The notes below the pieces were generated by a model. It saw only the letters and a program-made list of their open reading frames with translations. It was not told where the DNA came from and searched no databases. A stretch of DNA of 64,000 nt from Pseudotabrizicola formosa (lineage in GTDB: Bacteria > Pseudomonadota > Alphaproteobacteria > Rhodobacterales > Rhodobacteraceae), in assembly GCF_002900965.1 (NCBI RefSeq), contig NZ_PJOM01000002.1:558001-622000 (forward strand), read 5' to 3'. Of the stretch, positions 44,103-53,335 are shown in pieces (the first letter of the stretch is position 1; each line of letters opens with the position of its first letter). The translations under genes were made by a program, and so were the position numbers.

Positions 44103-45359
44103 TCAGGCTTTGTCGAGTTCAAAGCAGTCGTGCAGCGCCTGAACCGCCAGTTCCATATACTTGCGGTCGATCAGGACCGAAATCTTGATCTCGGAGGTGG
44201 CGATGACCTTGATGTTGATGTTCTCGGCGGCCAGCGCCTTGAACATGCGGGCCGCCACGCCGACCTGGCTGCGCATGCCGATGCCGACGACCGAAACCTT
44301 GGCCACATCGGTGTCGGAAATCAGCTCATCATATTTGATGATCCCGGCGGCGCGGGCGTCTTCCATCGCCTTTTGCGCGCGGGCGACCTGATTGACCGGC
44401 ACCGAAAAGGTCATGTCGGTCACCGCACCGGCATGGGTGCCGTAGTTCTTTTCCGAGATGTTCTGCACGATCATGTCGACATTCACCCCGGCATCGGCCA
44501 GGGGGCCGAAAATGGCGCTTGCCACACCGGGACGGTCCTCGACGGTAACAAGCGTCATTTTCGCTTCATCGCGGCTGTAGGCCACGCCAGAGACGACTTT
44601 CGATTCCATGATTTCATCCTCGTCGCAGACCAGGGTTCCAGAGTTCTCATCGGTGTCCTCGAACGAGGACAGCACGCGCAGCCGCACCTTGTAGCGCATC
44701 GCCAGTTCGACCGACCGGGTCTGCAAGACCTTTGCGCCGAGCGAGGCCAGTTCCAGCATCTCCTCAAACGCGATCCGGTCGAGCTTGCGGGCTTTCGATG
44801 CGATGCGCGGGTCGGTGGTATAGACGCCGTCCACATCGGTGTAGATGTCGCAGCGTTCCGCGCCGAAGGCGGCGGCGAAGGCCACGGCGGTGGTGTCAGA
44901 CCCGCCCCGGCCCAGCGTGGTGATGCGGCCCTCGGCCGAGATGCCCTGAAAGCCCGCCACCACGGCGACCTTGAAGCCTTCGGCGAATTTGGCGTCGATA
45001 TTGGCGCGCGGAATGTCGATGAACCGGGCCGAGCCATGGGCCGAGGTGGTGTTGATCGGCACCTGCCAGCCCTGCCAGCTGCGGGCGGGAATGTCCATTT
45101 CCTGCAGGCGCAGCGCCATCAGCCCGGCGGTGACATTCTCGCCGCTGGACACCACGGCATCATATTCGCGGGCGTCATAAAGCTTTGACGTGCCCTCGAC
45201 ATAGCCCACCATCTTGTTGGTCTCACCCGACATGGCGCTGACGATGACGATCACGTCATAGCCGCGCGCGACCTCGGCCTGCACCTTTTTTGCGGCGTTC
45301 TCGATCCGTGACAGGTCTGCCACCGATGTCCCGCCGAATTTCATCACCAGAAGCGGCAT
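44103..45359 (-). CDS. lysC: Aspartate kinase
   Basis: Phosphorylates aspartate, entry to lysine, threonine and methionine synthesis. 418 residues. The kinase domain opens with VMKFGGTSVADLSRI, and includes FQGISAEGRITTLGRGGSDTTAVAFAA. A C-terminal pair of ACT domains (about 265-418) carries feedback sites (DRPGVASAIFGPLADAGVNVDMIVQN). Length and architecture fit the class regulated by Lys and/or Thr. Upstream of ptsP on the same strand. Confidence 0.98.
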   Translation of the reverse strand: MPLLVMKFGGTSVADLSRIENAAKKVQAEVARGYDVIVIVSAMSGETNKMVGYVEGTSKLYDAREYDAVVSSGENVTAGLMALRLQEMDIPARSWQGWQVPINTTSAHGSARFIDIPRANIDAKFAEGFKVAVVAGFQGISAEGRITTLGRGGSDTTAVAFAAAFGAERCDIYTDVDGVYTTDPRIASKARKLDRIAFEEMLELASLGAKVLQTRSVELAMRYKVRLRVLSSFEDTDENSGTLVCDEDEIMESKVVSGVAYSRDEAKMTLVTVEDRPGVASAIFGPLADAGVNVDMIVQNISEKNYGTHAGAVTDMTFSVPVNQVARAQKAMEDARAAGIIKYDELISDTDVAKVSVVGIGMRSQVGVAARMFKALAAENINIKVIATSEIKISVLIDRKYMELAVQALHDCFELDKA

Positions 45360-45537
45360 GGATCAGTTCCTTCCCACGGCCCCCCAAAACAATCGGGCGT
45401 GTCATAGGCCGGGCCGGGGGGCGGCGCAAGCCCTGCCATGCTGTGCCTGGTGTCGAAGCTTCCCCGCCGGCGCGCAAACTGCGCGCGCGCTCCGAGGATC
45501 TCTGTGACCCGATGTTACAGCAGCGCGTTGCCTGCCA

Positions 45538-45569
45538 ATTATCTGTTCTTAAATATCCCCGCCGGAGGC
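45538..45569 (-). repeat. GGGATATTT...AACAGRTAA element, copy A
   Basis: On the minus strand it reads GCCTCCGGCGGGGATATTTA then AGAACAGATAAT, about 30 bases past the purD stop, in the purD direction. Nearly identical to copy C at 41521-41554. Confidence 0.65.
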
Positions 45570-45600
45570 TCCCGCAGCCCGAACAGGGGACTGGCGGTGG

Positions 45601-46863
45601 TCAAAGCGCGCGCCAGCCGATGTCGCGGCGACAAAAGCCGTCGGGCCAGTCGATGGCATCGACCATGGCATAGGCGCGGGCCTGTGCTTCGGCGAGGCTG
45701 GCCCCGCGGGCGGTGACGTTCAGCACACGCCCGCCTGCGGCAAGGATCTGGCCGTCGCGCTCGGCGGTGCCGGCGTGGAACACCATCTGAGAGGAGGACT
45801 CGGGCAGGGCGTCGAGGCCCCGGATGGCGCTGCCCTTGGCATAGGCGCCCGGATAGCCACGGGCCGCCATCACGACGGTCAGGGCGTGATCCTCGGCCCA
45901 GGTCACGCGGTTGAGGTCCAGCCGCCCTTCGGCGCAGGCCAGCAAGAGGTCGAGCGCCTGCGCGCCCAGGCGCATCATCAGCACCTGGGTTTCGGGGTCG
46001 CCGAAGCGGGCGTTGTATTCGACCAGACGGCACTGGCCGTTCTCGATCATCAGACCGGCGTAGAGCACGCCCTGATAGGGTGTGCCGCGCCGCGCCATTT
46101 CGCGGATCGTGGGCAGCACGATCTGCTCCATCGCCTGGGCTTGCAGGGCAGGGGTCAGCACCGGGGCAGGGGAATAGGCCCCCATCCCGCCGGTATTGGG
46201 GCCGGTGTCGCCCTCCCCCACCCGTTTGTGGTCTTGTGCGGTGCCGATGGGCAGGGCGTTCACGCCATCGGTCAGGATGAAAAAGCTGGCCTCTTCGCCG
46301 GCCATGAATTCCTCGATCACCACCTCGGCCCCGGCTGCCCCGAATTCGCCGCTGAACATGTCGTCGAGGGCGGCGAGCGCCTCTGCCTCTGTCATGGCGA
46401 CGATCACGCCCTTGCCCGCCGCCAGCCCATCGGCCTTGACCACGATGGGCGCGCCCTGCGCCTGCACATAGGCACGGGCCGGGCCGGGTTCGGTAAAGCG
46501 GGCATAGGCCGCAGTGGGGGCGGCGCAGGCGTCGCAGATGTCCTTGGTGAAGGCTTTGGACGCTTCCAGCCGCGCGGCTGCCGCCGAAGGGCCAAAGGTC
46601 AGCAGCCCTGCCGCGCGGGTGGCATCGGCAACCCCGGCGGCCAGCGGCGCTTCCGGCCCGATGATCACGAAATCGATGGCGTTTTCGACGCAGAACGCCA
46701 CCACCGCCGCGCCATCCAGAATGTCGATCTCGGCACAATCCGCCAGCCGGGCGATCCCGGCATTGCCGGGGGCCACGATCAGCCGGTCGGTCTTGGGGTT
46801 TTGCTTGACCGCCCAGGCCAGCGCATGTTCGCGCCCGCCGGAACCGAGGATCAGGATGTTCAT
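45601..46863 (-). CDS. purD: Phosphoribosylamine-glycine ligase
   Basis: Second step of purine synthesis: joins PRA and glycine to GAR with ATP. 420 residues from MNILILGSGGREHALAWAVK. ATP-grasp features are seen: IVVKADGLAAGKGVIVAMT, IEEFMAGEEASFFILTDG and LVEYNARFGDPETQ. The start is 46863, not the longer frame, because homologues begin MNILILGSGGREHA. Divergent from xseA. Confidence 0.98.
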   Translation of the reverse strand: MNILILGSGGREHALAWAVKQNPKTDRLIVAPGNAGIARLADCAEIDILDGAAVVAFCVENAIDFVIIGPEAPLAAGVADATRAAGLLTFGPSAAAARLEASKAFTKDICDACAAPTAAYARFTEPGPARAYVQAQGAPIVVKADGLAAGKGVIVAMTEAEALAALDDMFSGEFGAAGAEVVIEEFMAGEEASFFILTDGVNALPIGTAQDHKRVGEGDTGPNTGGMGAYSPAPVLTPALQAQAMEQIVLPTIREMARRGTPYQGVLYAGLMIENGQCRLVEYNARFGDPETQVLMMRLGAQALDLLLACAEGRLDLNRVTWAEDHALTVVMAARGYPGAYAKGSAIRGLDALPESSSQMVFHAGTAERDGQILAAGGRVLNVTARGASLAEAQARAYAMVDAIDWPDGFCRRDIGWRAL

Positions 46864-46928
46864 GGGCGCGCCCCCTTGGCCTTCGTTCCCGGGCGTCATA
46901 AGGTCAGCGCCTGATGGAGGCAAGCGCT

Positions 46929-48503
46929 ATGGATCTGCTGGACGATACCCCCACCCCCGCCGGCAACAGTCCGGAATACACGGTGTCGGAACTGTCCGGC
47001 GCGGTCAAACGGGTGATCGAGGGCGAATTCGGCCTGGTCCGCGTGCGCGGCGAGGTGGGGCGGGTGTCGCGCCCGGCCTCGGGGCATCTGTACTTCGACC
47101 TCAAGGACGATCGCTCGGTGATCGCCGCGATTTCCTGGAAAGGGCAGGTCGCCAAGATGCAGGTCCGCCCGGAAGAGGGGATGGAGGTGATCGCCACCGG
47201 CCGGATGACCACCTTTCCGGGCCAGTCGAAATACCAGCTGATTGTCGAGGATGTGGCCCCGGCAGGGGCGGGCGCCTTGATGGCGATGCTGGAAAAGCGC
47301 CGCGCGGCGTTGCAGGCCGAAGGCCTGTTCGATGCGGGCCGCAAACAGGCCTTGCCCTATCTGCCCCGGGTGATCGGGGTGGTCACCTCTCCCTCTGGCG
47401 CGGTGATCCGCGACATCCTGCACCGGCTGCGCGACCGCTTTCCCTGCCAGGTGCTGATCTGGCCGGTGGCGGTGCAGGGCAAGGATTGCGCGCCGCAGGT
47501 GGCGGCGGCGATCCGTGGCTTCAACGCTTTGGAACCGGGTGGCGCGGTGCCGCGCCCCGATGTGCTGATCGTGGCGCGCGGTGGCGGGTCTCTGGAGGAT
47601 CTGTGGGGCTTCAACGAGGAGGTCGTGGTGCGGGCGGCGGCAGACTCGCGCATTCCGCTGATCTCGGCGGTGGGGCATGAGACCGACACCACGCTGATCG
47701 ACCATGCCGCAGACCGGCGCGCGCCCACGCCGACGGCGGCGGCGGAAATGGCGGTGCCGGTGCGGCTGGAGCTGCTGGCCGCGGTGGATGCGCTGGGGGC
47801 GCGGCTGAGCCGGGCGCTGGCCCAAGGCGTGGCTTTGCGCGGTCAGCGGCTGCGCGATCTGGCCCGCGCGCTGCCCCGGCTCGAGACCTTGCTGGCCACC
47901 CCGGCGCAGCGGCTGGATGCGGCGACAGGGCGGCTTGCGGGCGGGCTGTCGCTGGCGGTCAGTCGCAAGCGCGCGGTCTTTGCGCGCCAGGCTGGCCGCT
48001 TGTCGAGCACCACGCTTGTCGGGTTGGTGGTGCGGCGGCGTGAGGCGCTCGCCCGGCGGGCCGAGGCGCTTGAGGCGCGGTTGGCGCGCCGGCGCGACCT
48101 GTGGCACGGGCAATTTGACAAATGGGCATCGCGTCTTGCGCCCTCGCTGGCGCGGCTGATCACGCAGGCCGGGGGGAAGATCACCGGCCAACGCGCGGTC
48201 TTGCAAGGCGTTTCGGCACGGCTGGAGGCTGCGCCGGTGCAGCGGCTGACCGATCTGTCCCGGCGGCTGGAGGCGCTGGACCGCACGCGGCAGACGCTTG
48301 GCTATGCCCAGACCCTGCGGCGCGGTTATGCGGTGGTGCGTGGCGATGGCGATGTGGTCACCTCGCGCGCGGCGGCCGAAAAAGCGCAGGCGCTGGAGGT
48401 GGAATTCCACGATGGGCGTCTGGCCTTGGGCGGTCCGGCGGGCAAATCCGCCCCGCGCAAGGGCGGGGGTGCAAAACCCCCGGAGCAAGGGTCATTGTTC
48501 TGA
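46929..48503 (+). CDS. xseA: Exodeoxyribonuclease VII large subunit
   Basis: 524 residues. The OB-fold N-terminal domain (YTVSELSGAVKRVIEGEFGL ... ASGHLYFDLKDD) is followed by the catalytic domain with VVTSPSGAVIRDILHRL, VARGGGSLEDLWGFNEE and SAVGHETDTTLIDHAADRRA, and a long coiled-coil C-terminal region (about 275-470). With XseB it degrades single-stranded DNA. The start at ATG 46929 has GGAGG eight bases upstream; the earlier ATG at 46914 overlaps that site. The last 30 residues are Gly/Lys/Pro-rich. Confidence 0.97.
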   Translation: MDLLDDTPTPAGNSPEYTVSELSGAVKRVIEGEFGLVRVRGEVGRVSRPASGHLYFDLKDDRSVIAAISWKGQVAKMQVRPEEGMEVIATGRMTTFPGQSKYQLIVEDVAPAGAGALMAMLEKRRAALQAEGLFDAGRKQALPYLPRVIGVVTSPSGAVIRDILHRLRDRFPCQVLIWPVAVQGKDCAPQVAAAIRGFNALEPGGAVPRPDVLIVARGGGSLEDLWGFNEEVVVRAAADSRIPLISAVGHETDTTLIDHAADRRAPTPTAAAEMAVPVRLELLAAVDALGARLSRALAQGVALRGQRLRDLARALPRLETLLATPAQRLDAATGRLAGGLSLAVSRKRAVFARQAGRLSSTTLVGLVVRRREALARRAEALEARLARRRDLWHGQFDKWASRLAPSLARLITQAGGKITGQRAVLQGVSARLEAAPVQRLTDLSRRLEALDRTRQTLGYAQTLRRGYAVVRGDGDVVTSRAAAEKAQALEVEFHDGRLALGGPAGKSAPRKGGGAKPPEQGSLF

Positions 48504-48747
48504 TTCTGCAAGCCAGGGCACAAATCTTGCCACCTGCGCCCCAGAAATGTTCGAAAATGACAAGATAAGGCCGTAGTTTCTTGCACCGCTTCCGGGGTGT
48601 CTTTGCCTGAACCGCGCTGTTTGGCGCTTCGCGGGGCCTATTTGTGAAAGCTACACTCCACAGAGCATGTTTTCTCCGCAGGCTTTCAAACCTTCTTGAT
48701 GGAGGCAGGCTGAGCTTGGCCTTGGCGCGCTGTGTCTGACCGGCGGC

Positions 48748-49185
48748 CTAGACCCCCAGGTCGGGCCCGGCGCAGGCAAGGGGGTCGGGCGATTGGGCGA
48801 CCTCGGACAGTTCCGATCCGAAACCATCCCCGATGAACAGCCCGGTCAGCCGCCCCTCATCCCGCCAGAAGGTCCAGCATTGCGGGCCGGGATCGTGGTC
48901 GTAGACAAAGCAGATCAGCCCCGCCTCTTCGTACCATGTCCCGTTGCGGCAGGTATCTCCCTTGAAGGCCCAGCGGACGTTGCGGCCCGGCAGGTATTGC
49001 TCGGCCCCGTAGACCTCTCCGCGCTGGCTGAAGGTCAGGGTCTTGCCGGTGGTATAGGCCTCGAACTCGGCCGCTGTCATCGGGACGGGGGGTTCGGCGG
49101 CGGCCAGCGCGGTGGGCAGTGCTGTGGGCAGCAGGGCCAGGCAGAACGCAAGACCGCGCAGACGGCTCAGGTCGGATTGGCGCAT
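48748..49185 (-). CDS. Small exported protein, unknown function
   Basis: 145 residues. The signal peptide runs to about residue 30 (LAFCLALLPTALPTALAAAE). The mature part has MTAAEFEAYTTGKTLTFSQR, then GRNVRWAFKGDTCRNGTWYEEAGLICFVYDHDP with three cysteines, and QCWTFWRDEGRLTGLF. The Cys/Trp pattern suggests a small disulfide-bonded beta barrel. It looks like a family of short periplasmic proteins found in Rhodobacterales, but I cannot name a function. Confidence 0.8.
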   Translation of the reverse strand: MRQSDLSRLRGLAFCLALLPTALPTALAAAEPPVPMTAAEFEAYTTGKTLTFSQRGEVYGAEQYLPGRNVRWAFKGDTCRNGTWYEEAGLICFVYDHDPGPQCWTFWRDEGRLTGLFIGDGFGSELSEVAQSPDPLACAGPDLGV

Positions 49186-49255
49186 CGGGTTAACCTCCGG
49201 TCAAGCATGATCGCAGTGTCGCATGCCGGCGTTGTGAATGCCAGTGACAGCGATG

Positions 49256-50314
49256 TTACTGAGCGGGTTCCTGCGCGTTCCCAGCCTGCCAGCGCTGCAG
49301 ATGCGGGCGCATGCGCCGCCGCCACAGGCGCGGCACCATGGCCATGCCGCAGGCGACCGGCAAGGGCCAGGGCAGCAGCGGCGCGTCCTCGCTCAACCGC
49401 AGGGCCGGATAGGGGCGTGCGGGGTGGGCATGATGGTCGGAATGGCGCGGCGCATTCAGCATCAGCGCCGAGGAAAACCAGTGCGGCGTGTTCCACGCAT
49501 GGCGCGGGCTGACCGGGGCATAGCGGCCATCGGGCAGCCGGTCGCGGGTCAGACCATAGTGCTGCACATAATCGCCCAGCAGTTGCTGCATCTGCGCATG
49601 GGCCGACAGCGCCAGCCAGACCAGCACGCCCCTGCCGCCGCCGATCAACGCTGCGGCACCCAGGCTGCCAAGCCCGATCGCCAGATACCAGACATAGGGG
49701 TGCAGCCCCCTGTTGCCTGCCACCCGCCGCCGCAGGGCCGATTCAGCCAGATATCCCGCCCGAAACCCACCGATCCATGCCCGGGGCGCAAAGTGCCAGA
49801 AACTTTCTTCGGCCCGGGCTGAATTGGGGTCTTCCGCTGTGGCCACCGCCCGGTGATGCACCAGCCGGTGGGCCGAGGCATGGTGACCCAGCAGCAGCAT
49901 CGCGTAAACCAGCACCCCCAGCCGGTAAAGCCTGCGGCCCGGCCGATGGATCAGCTCATGCGCCGCCGGATGCCCGACCTGCCCCAGAAAGGTGCCGGTG
50001 CCAAAGACCAGCAGCAGCTTTTCGCCCGTCCGCAGATGGTCGGAGCTGGCCCCCCAGACGGCCAGCGGCAGCAGCGCCACCACGGCGAGGGCGACCGCAA
50101 CCAGCACCGCATCGGCCGCCGGAAACTCTGCCCCCTCTGGCGCAGGGCCGCCGACATAGGGGATCAGCTGATCGAGAAGGATCACCAGCACCGCCATGTA
50201 AGCTGCGCCGGCCCAGAGCCACCCGCCTCCGGCCCAGACGCCAAGGCATAGGAGGGCGGCAGGCAACAGGGCGGCGGCGGCAAAGAGCGGCAGGGGCACG
50301 GGGCGCTGGGTCAT
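49256..50314 (-). CDS. AlkB-like alkane 1-monooxygenase (membrane di-iron)
   Basis: 352-residue integral membrane protein of the fatty acid desaturase/AlkB superfamily. The histidine boxes are complete: HELIH (119-123), HRLVHH (149-154) and HSDHH (291-295), with DYVQHYGL (248-255), the AlkB-type fourth box. This fits the AlkB hydroxylase group, which needs rubredoxin and its reductase; neither is next to it. The protein is shorter than typical AlkB (about 400), so the substrate could be an alkane or another hydrophobic chain. Confidence 0.88.
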   Translation of the reverse strand: MTQRPVPLPLFAAAALLPAALLCLGVWAGGGWLWAGAAYMAVLVILLDQLIPYVGGPAPEGAEFPAADAVLVAVALAVVALLPLAVWGASSDHLRTGEKLLLVFGTGTFLGQVGHPAAHELIHRPGRRLYRLGVLVYAMLLLGHHASAHRLVHHRAVATAEDPNSARAEESFWHFAPRAWIGGFRAGYLAESALRRRVAGNRGLHPYVWYLAIGLGSLGAAALIGGGRGVLVWLALSAHAQMQQLLGDYVQHYGLTRDRLPDGRYAPVSPRHAWNTPHWFSSALMLNAPRHSDHHAHPARPYPALRLSEDAPLLPWPLPVACGMAMVPRLWRRRMRPHLQRWQAGNAQEPAQ

Positions 50315-50495
50315 GGCATGGGTGTTAGCACAGCTCGGCCCCCTGTCCATCGCCCTTGCCGCCGCAAGCCGGGCTCAGCCCGCTGTTTTGCGGGCCGTTG
50401 AGGGGCTTGCAGGGCAGATCTGTCCGCACTGCCTTCCATCGCGGCGGTTTTGGGCTTAGGTGGAAGCAAAGTGCCGTCACAGGACCGGGGCCCCG

Positions 50496-51509
50496 ATGTC
50501 ATTCTTCAAAAAGCTGCGCGACAAGATGTTCCGCTCATCCGACCAGATCGGCGAGGGGTTGGAGGCGCTGGTGTCCGACGCCCCGGCACAGGCCGGCGCA
50601 GCCGCCCCCCCGCCCGAAAGCGCAAAGCCAGGCCTGCTGGGCCGGCTGTTCAGCGCCCCCGGGGCCGAGGAGCCCCGGCGCGAGCTGGATGATGCAATGC
50701 TCGAAAGCCTCGAAGATGTGCTGATCCAGGCCGATATGGGCGTGGAGACCGCGCTGCGGGTCAGCGCCAATATCGCCGAGGGCCGCTACGGCAAGAAGAT
50801 CTCCGCCAGCGAGCTGCGCCAGGCTCTGGCCGCCGAAGTGGCCCGGATCATGACCCCGGTGGCGCGGCCCTTGCCGCTTTACCCTACCAAACCGCAGGTG
50901 GTGCTGGTGGTGGGGGTCAACGGCTCGGGCAAGACCACGACCATCGGCAAGCTGGCCAGCCAGTTCAAGGCCGCCGGCAAATCGGTGGTGATCGCGGCGG
51001 GCGACACGTTCCGCGCGGCGGCGGTGGAGCAGTTGCAGGTCTGGGGCACCCGTGCGGGCGTCCCGGTGCTGACCGCGCCCGAAGGCTCCGATCCGGCCAG
51101 CCTGGCCTTTGACGCCTTTACCAAGGCGCGGGCGGAAGGCGCAGACCTGCTGATGATCGACACCGCAGGCCGGTTGCAGAACCGCGCCGATCTGATGGAA
51201 GAGCTGGCCAAGATCGTGCGCGTCCTGCGCAAGGTCGATCCGACAGCACCGCACAACACGCTGCTGGTGCTCGATGCCACCACGGGCCAGAACGCCGTCG
51301 CCCAGGTCGAGATTTTCCGCAAGATCGCCGATGTCTCGGGACTGGTGATGACCAAGCTTGACGGCACGGCCAAGGGCGGCGTGCTGGTGGCGCTGGCCGA
51401 CAAGTTCGGCCTGCCGATCCACGCGATCGGAGTGGGCGAACAGATCGACGACCTCGCCCCCTTCGACCCCGATGATTTTGCGCGCGCGCTTGTCGGGCTC
51501 GACAGCTAA
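50496..51509 (+). CDS. ftsY: Signal recognition particle receptor FtsY
   Basis: GTPase receptor that docks SRP-ribosome complexes at the membrane. 337 residues. The N-terminal A region is short (about 60 residues), with an amphipathic start MSFFKKLRDKMF. The NG domain carries G1 GVNGSGKTTT (140-149), DTFRAAAVEQL, G3 DTAGRLQN, G4 TKLDGTAKGG and GVGEQIDDLAPF. Followed by EamA and yciB genes on the same strand. Confidence 0.98.
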   Translation: MSFFKKLRDKMFRSSDQIGEGLEALVSDAPAQAGAAAPPPESAKPGLLGRLFSAPGAEEPRRELDDAMLESLEDVLIQADMGVETALRVSANIAEGRYGKKISASELRQALAAEVARIMTPVARPLPLYPTKPQVVLVVGVNGSGKTTTIGKLASQFKAAGKSVVIAAGDTFRAAAVEQLQVWGTRAGVPVLTAPEGSDPASLAFDAFTKARAEGADLLMIDTAGRLQNRADLMEELAKIVRVLRKVDPTAPHNTLLVLDATTGQNAVAQVEIFRKIADVSGLVMTKLDGTAKGGVLVALADKFGLPIHAIGVGEQIDDLAPFDPDDFARALVGLDS

Positions 51510-51510
51510 C

Positions 51511-51576
51511 CTCATTATCTGTTTCCAAATATCCTGGGGGTCCGGGGGCAAAGCCCCCGGGGGTCCAGCAAGGACA
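51511..51576. repeat. GATATTT...AACAGATAA element (copy B) plus GC hairpin
   Basis: Minus-strand GGATATTTGGAAACAGATAA (51513-51532) matches copies A and C. Beside it, GGGGGC-AAA-GCCCCC and flanking bases form a strong hairpin (about 51533-51575) in the gap between ftsY and the EamA gene. Confidence 0.6.
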
Positions 51577-51583
51577 GCGTTTC

Positions 51584-52489
51584 ATGTCAGACTGGCTCAT
51601 CTCTCTCGAAGGCACCCCCGAAGGCCTGCGGCTGGCGCTGATCCTTGCGCTGACTTCGGCCTTTGCCCATGCGGTCTTTGGCGCTTTGCAGAAGGGGCGG
51701 CATGATCCTTGGGTCACGCGCGGGTCGATCGATCTGTGGATCGCGGTGTTTTCCGCCCCGGTGGCCCTGTTCCTTGTGCCCTGGCCGCAGGGGGTGGAGT
51801 GGCTGGTGCTCTTGGGGGCGCTTGGCATTCATTTCGCCTATAAGCTGACGATGGCCCTGGCCTATGAGCGGGCGGCCTTTACCGTGGTCTATCCGGTGGT
51901 GCGCGGCACCGGGCCGCTGGCGACGCTGGCCTTTGCCGCGATCTTTCTGGGCGAAGGTTATGGGGCGCTGCAATGGCTGGGGGTGGCGATCCTGTCGGGC
52001 TCGATCCTCGCGCTGGCGGGGCTGAACCTGCGCGGCGGGGTGGTGGCGCGCGGGGCGTTGCGCGCCGGGCTGGCCTGGGCCTTTGCGGGGGGGCTGCTGG
52101 TGGCGGTCTATACCACCTATGACGCCTGGGGCATCCGGCTGACGCCGGACCCGTTCACCTTCCTGGCGTGGTTTTTCCTGATCACCGCCATCGACTTCCC
52201 GCTGCTGGTCGCATACCGGCAGTGGCGCGGGATCGGCGCGCCCTTGCCCCCGGCGGGGCCGCTGGTGCTGCGGGGCATGATCGGGGCGCTGGTGGCCTTT
52301 GTCAGCTTTGGCGGGGTCATGCTGGCGACGCGGCTGGGCAAGGTGGGCGAGGTTGCGGCGCTGCGTGAAACCTCTACGGTCTTTGCGGGGCTCATCGGTT
52401 GGGCGATATTGGGTGAAAAAGTGGGCTTTGCCCGGGCCATGCTGATGGCAGGCGTGGCGGGCGGGGCAATCATGGTGCAGGCGGGATAG
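51584..52489 (+). CDS. EamA-type (DMT superfamily) transporter
   Basis: 301 residues with ten hydrophobic segments in two homologous EamA halves. The first half ends with LGEGYGALQWLGVAILSGSI and the second with LGEKVGFARAMLMAGVAGGA, the repeated end-of-domain motif. Probably a metabolite exporter; substrate unknown. Two bases before yciB and downstream of ftsY, so likely co-transcribed with yciB at least. Confidence 0.92.
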   Translation: MSDWLISLEGTPEGLRLALILALTSAFAHAVFGALQKGRHDPWVTRGSIDLWIAVFSAPVALFLVPWPQGVEWLVLLGALGIHFAYKLTMALAYERAAFTVVYPVVRGTGPLATLAFAAIFLGEGYGALQWLGVAILSGSILALAGLNLRGGVVARGALRAGLAWAFAGGLLVAVYTTYDAWGIRLTPDPFTFLAWFFLITAIDFPLLVAYRQWRGIGAPLPPAGPLVLRGMIGALVAFVSFGGVMLATRLGKVGEVAALRETSTVFAGLIGWAILGEKVGFARAMLMAGVAGGAIMVQAG

Positions 52490-52491
52490 AC

Positions 52492-53103
52492 ATGGCAGAA
52501 CGCAAGATCAATGCAGTGACCAAACAGGTGCTGGAACTGGGGCCGACGCTCGCGTTTTTTGCGATCTACCTGTGGATCAAGGAAGACAGTTTCACCATCG
52601 CCGGTACCGAGTATTCCGGCTTCATCGTCTCGGCGCTGGTCTTTGTGCCGATCCTGCTGCTGGCCATGGGCATTCTTTGGGTGCTGACCGGCACCATCAG
52701 CCGGATGCAGGTGTTCACCGCCTTCATGGTGATCTTCTTCGGCGGGTTGACCGCCTGGTTCAACGACGAGCGGTTTTTCAAGATGAAGACCAGCATCGTC
52801 TATGGCTGTCTGGCCGGGCTTTTGGGCATCGGCTTGCTGCGCGGGCAAAGCTGGCTGGAATATGTCATCGGCGATCTGATGCCGATGCAGCGGACCGGCT
52901 GGATGATCCTGACCCGGCGGCTGTGTCTGATGTTCGTGGCGCTGGCGGTGGCGAATGAAATCATCTGGCGCACGATGTCGACCGACACCTGGGTCAAGCT
53001 GGAAACCTTCGCCATGCCTGCCGCGCTGATGGCCTTCCTGTGGTGGCAGATCTTTGCATTGCAGCGGTTCCTGATCGAGCCCGAGGATGACGGCAAGGCA
53101 TAG
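52492..53103 (+). CDS. yciB: Inner membrane septation protein, YciB/IspZ family
   Basis: 203 residues with five to six hydrophobic segments. Family hallmarks are LELGPTLAFFAIY, GLTAWFNDERFFKMKTSIVY and the RRLCLMFVALAVANEIIWR region. In E. coli, YciB links cell-envelope synthesis and division. Starts two bases after the EamA gene. Confidence 0.94.
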   Translation: MAERKINAVTKQVLELGPTLAFFAIYLWIKEDSFTIAGTEYSGFIVSALVFVPILLLAMGILWVLTGTISRMQVFTAFMVIFFGGLTAWFNDERFFKMKTSIVYGCLAGLLGIGLLRGQSWLEYVIGDLMPMQRTGWMILTRRLCLMFVALAVANEIIWRTMSTDTWVKLETFAMPAALMAFLWWQIFALQRFLIEPEDDGKA

Positions 53104-53231
53104 CGCAGGCGGCACCTGCAAAAGCGCGTTGCGCGGCGGGATTTGCCAGAGGGACACATGGCCCGTGAAACCGGTGGCTCTGACCGGTCGCAAGGGCGTT
53201 GACCCTCTGCCGGCAAAGGCGTATGCCGCGT

Positions 53232-53287
53232 TTTGTGGTGCTTTGTTACCGGATTGCGGGCCACGTTAAACATTCCGCTAAAAGGGT
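53232..53287 (+). promoter_or_regulatory. SAM-II-like riboswitch upstream of metZ
   Basis: The segment shows the SAM-II core: GTGG (53235-53238) pairing with CCAC (53261-53264), GGTGCTTTG for the usual GGUGAUUUG, ACCGGATTGC in the loop, GTTAAAC after the stem, and GCTAAAAGGG at the 3' end for the pseudoknot. SAM-II controls methionine genes in alphaproteobacteria. One consensus position (A to C in GGTGCTTT) differs. Confidence 0.78.
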
Positions 53288-53299
53288 CTTGGGCGCATG

Positions 53300-53335
53300 C
53301 CCCGGAGCCTTTGCCGGTTTCGGGGTTTTTCTTTT
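53300..53335 (+). terminator. Intrinsic terminator in the metZ leader
   Basis: Ten base pairs (53300-53309 with 53316-53325, three G-U pairs) around a TTTGCC loop, then TTTTTCTTTT. It lies between the riboswitch and the metZ ribosome site, so SAM binding may set how much transcript reads through. Confidence 0.8.
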
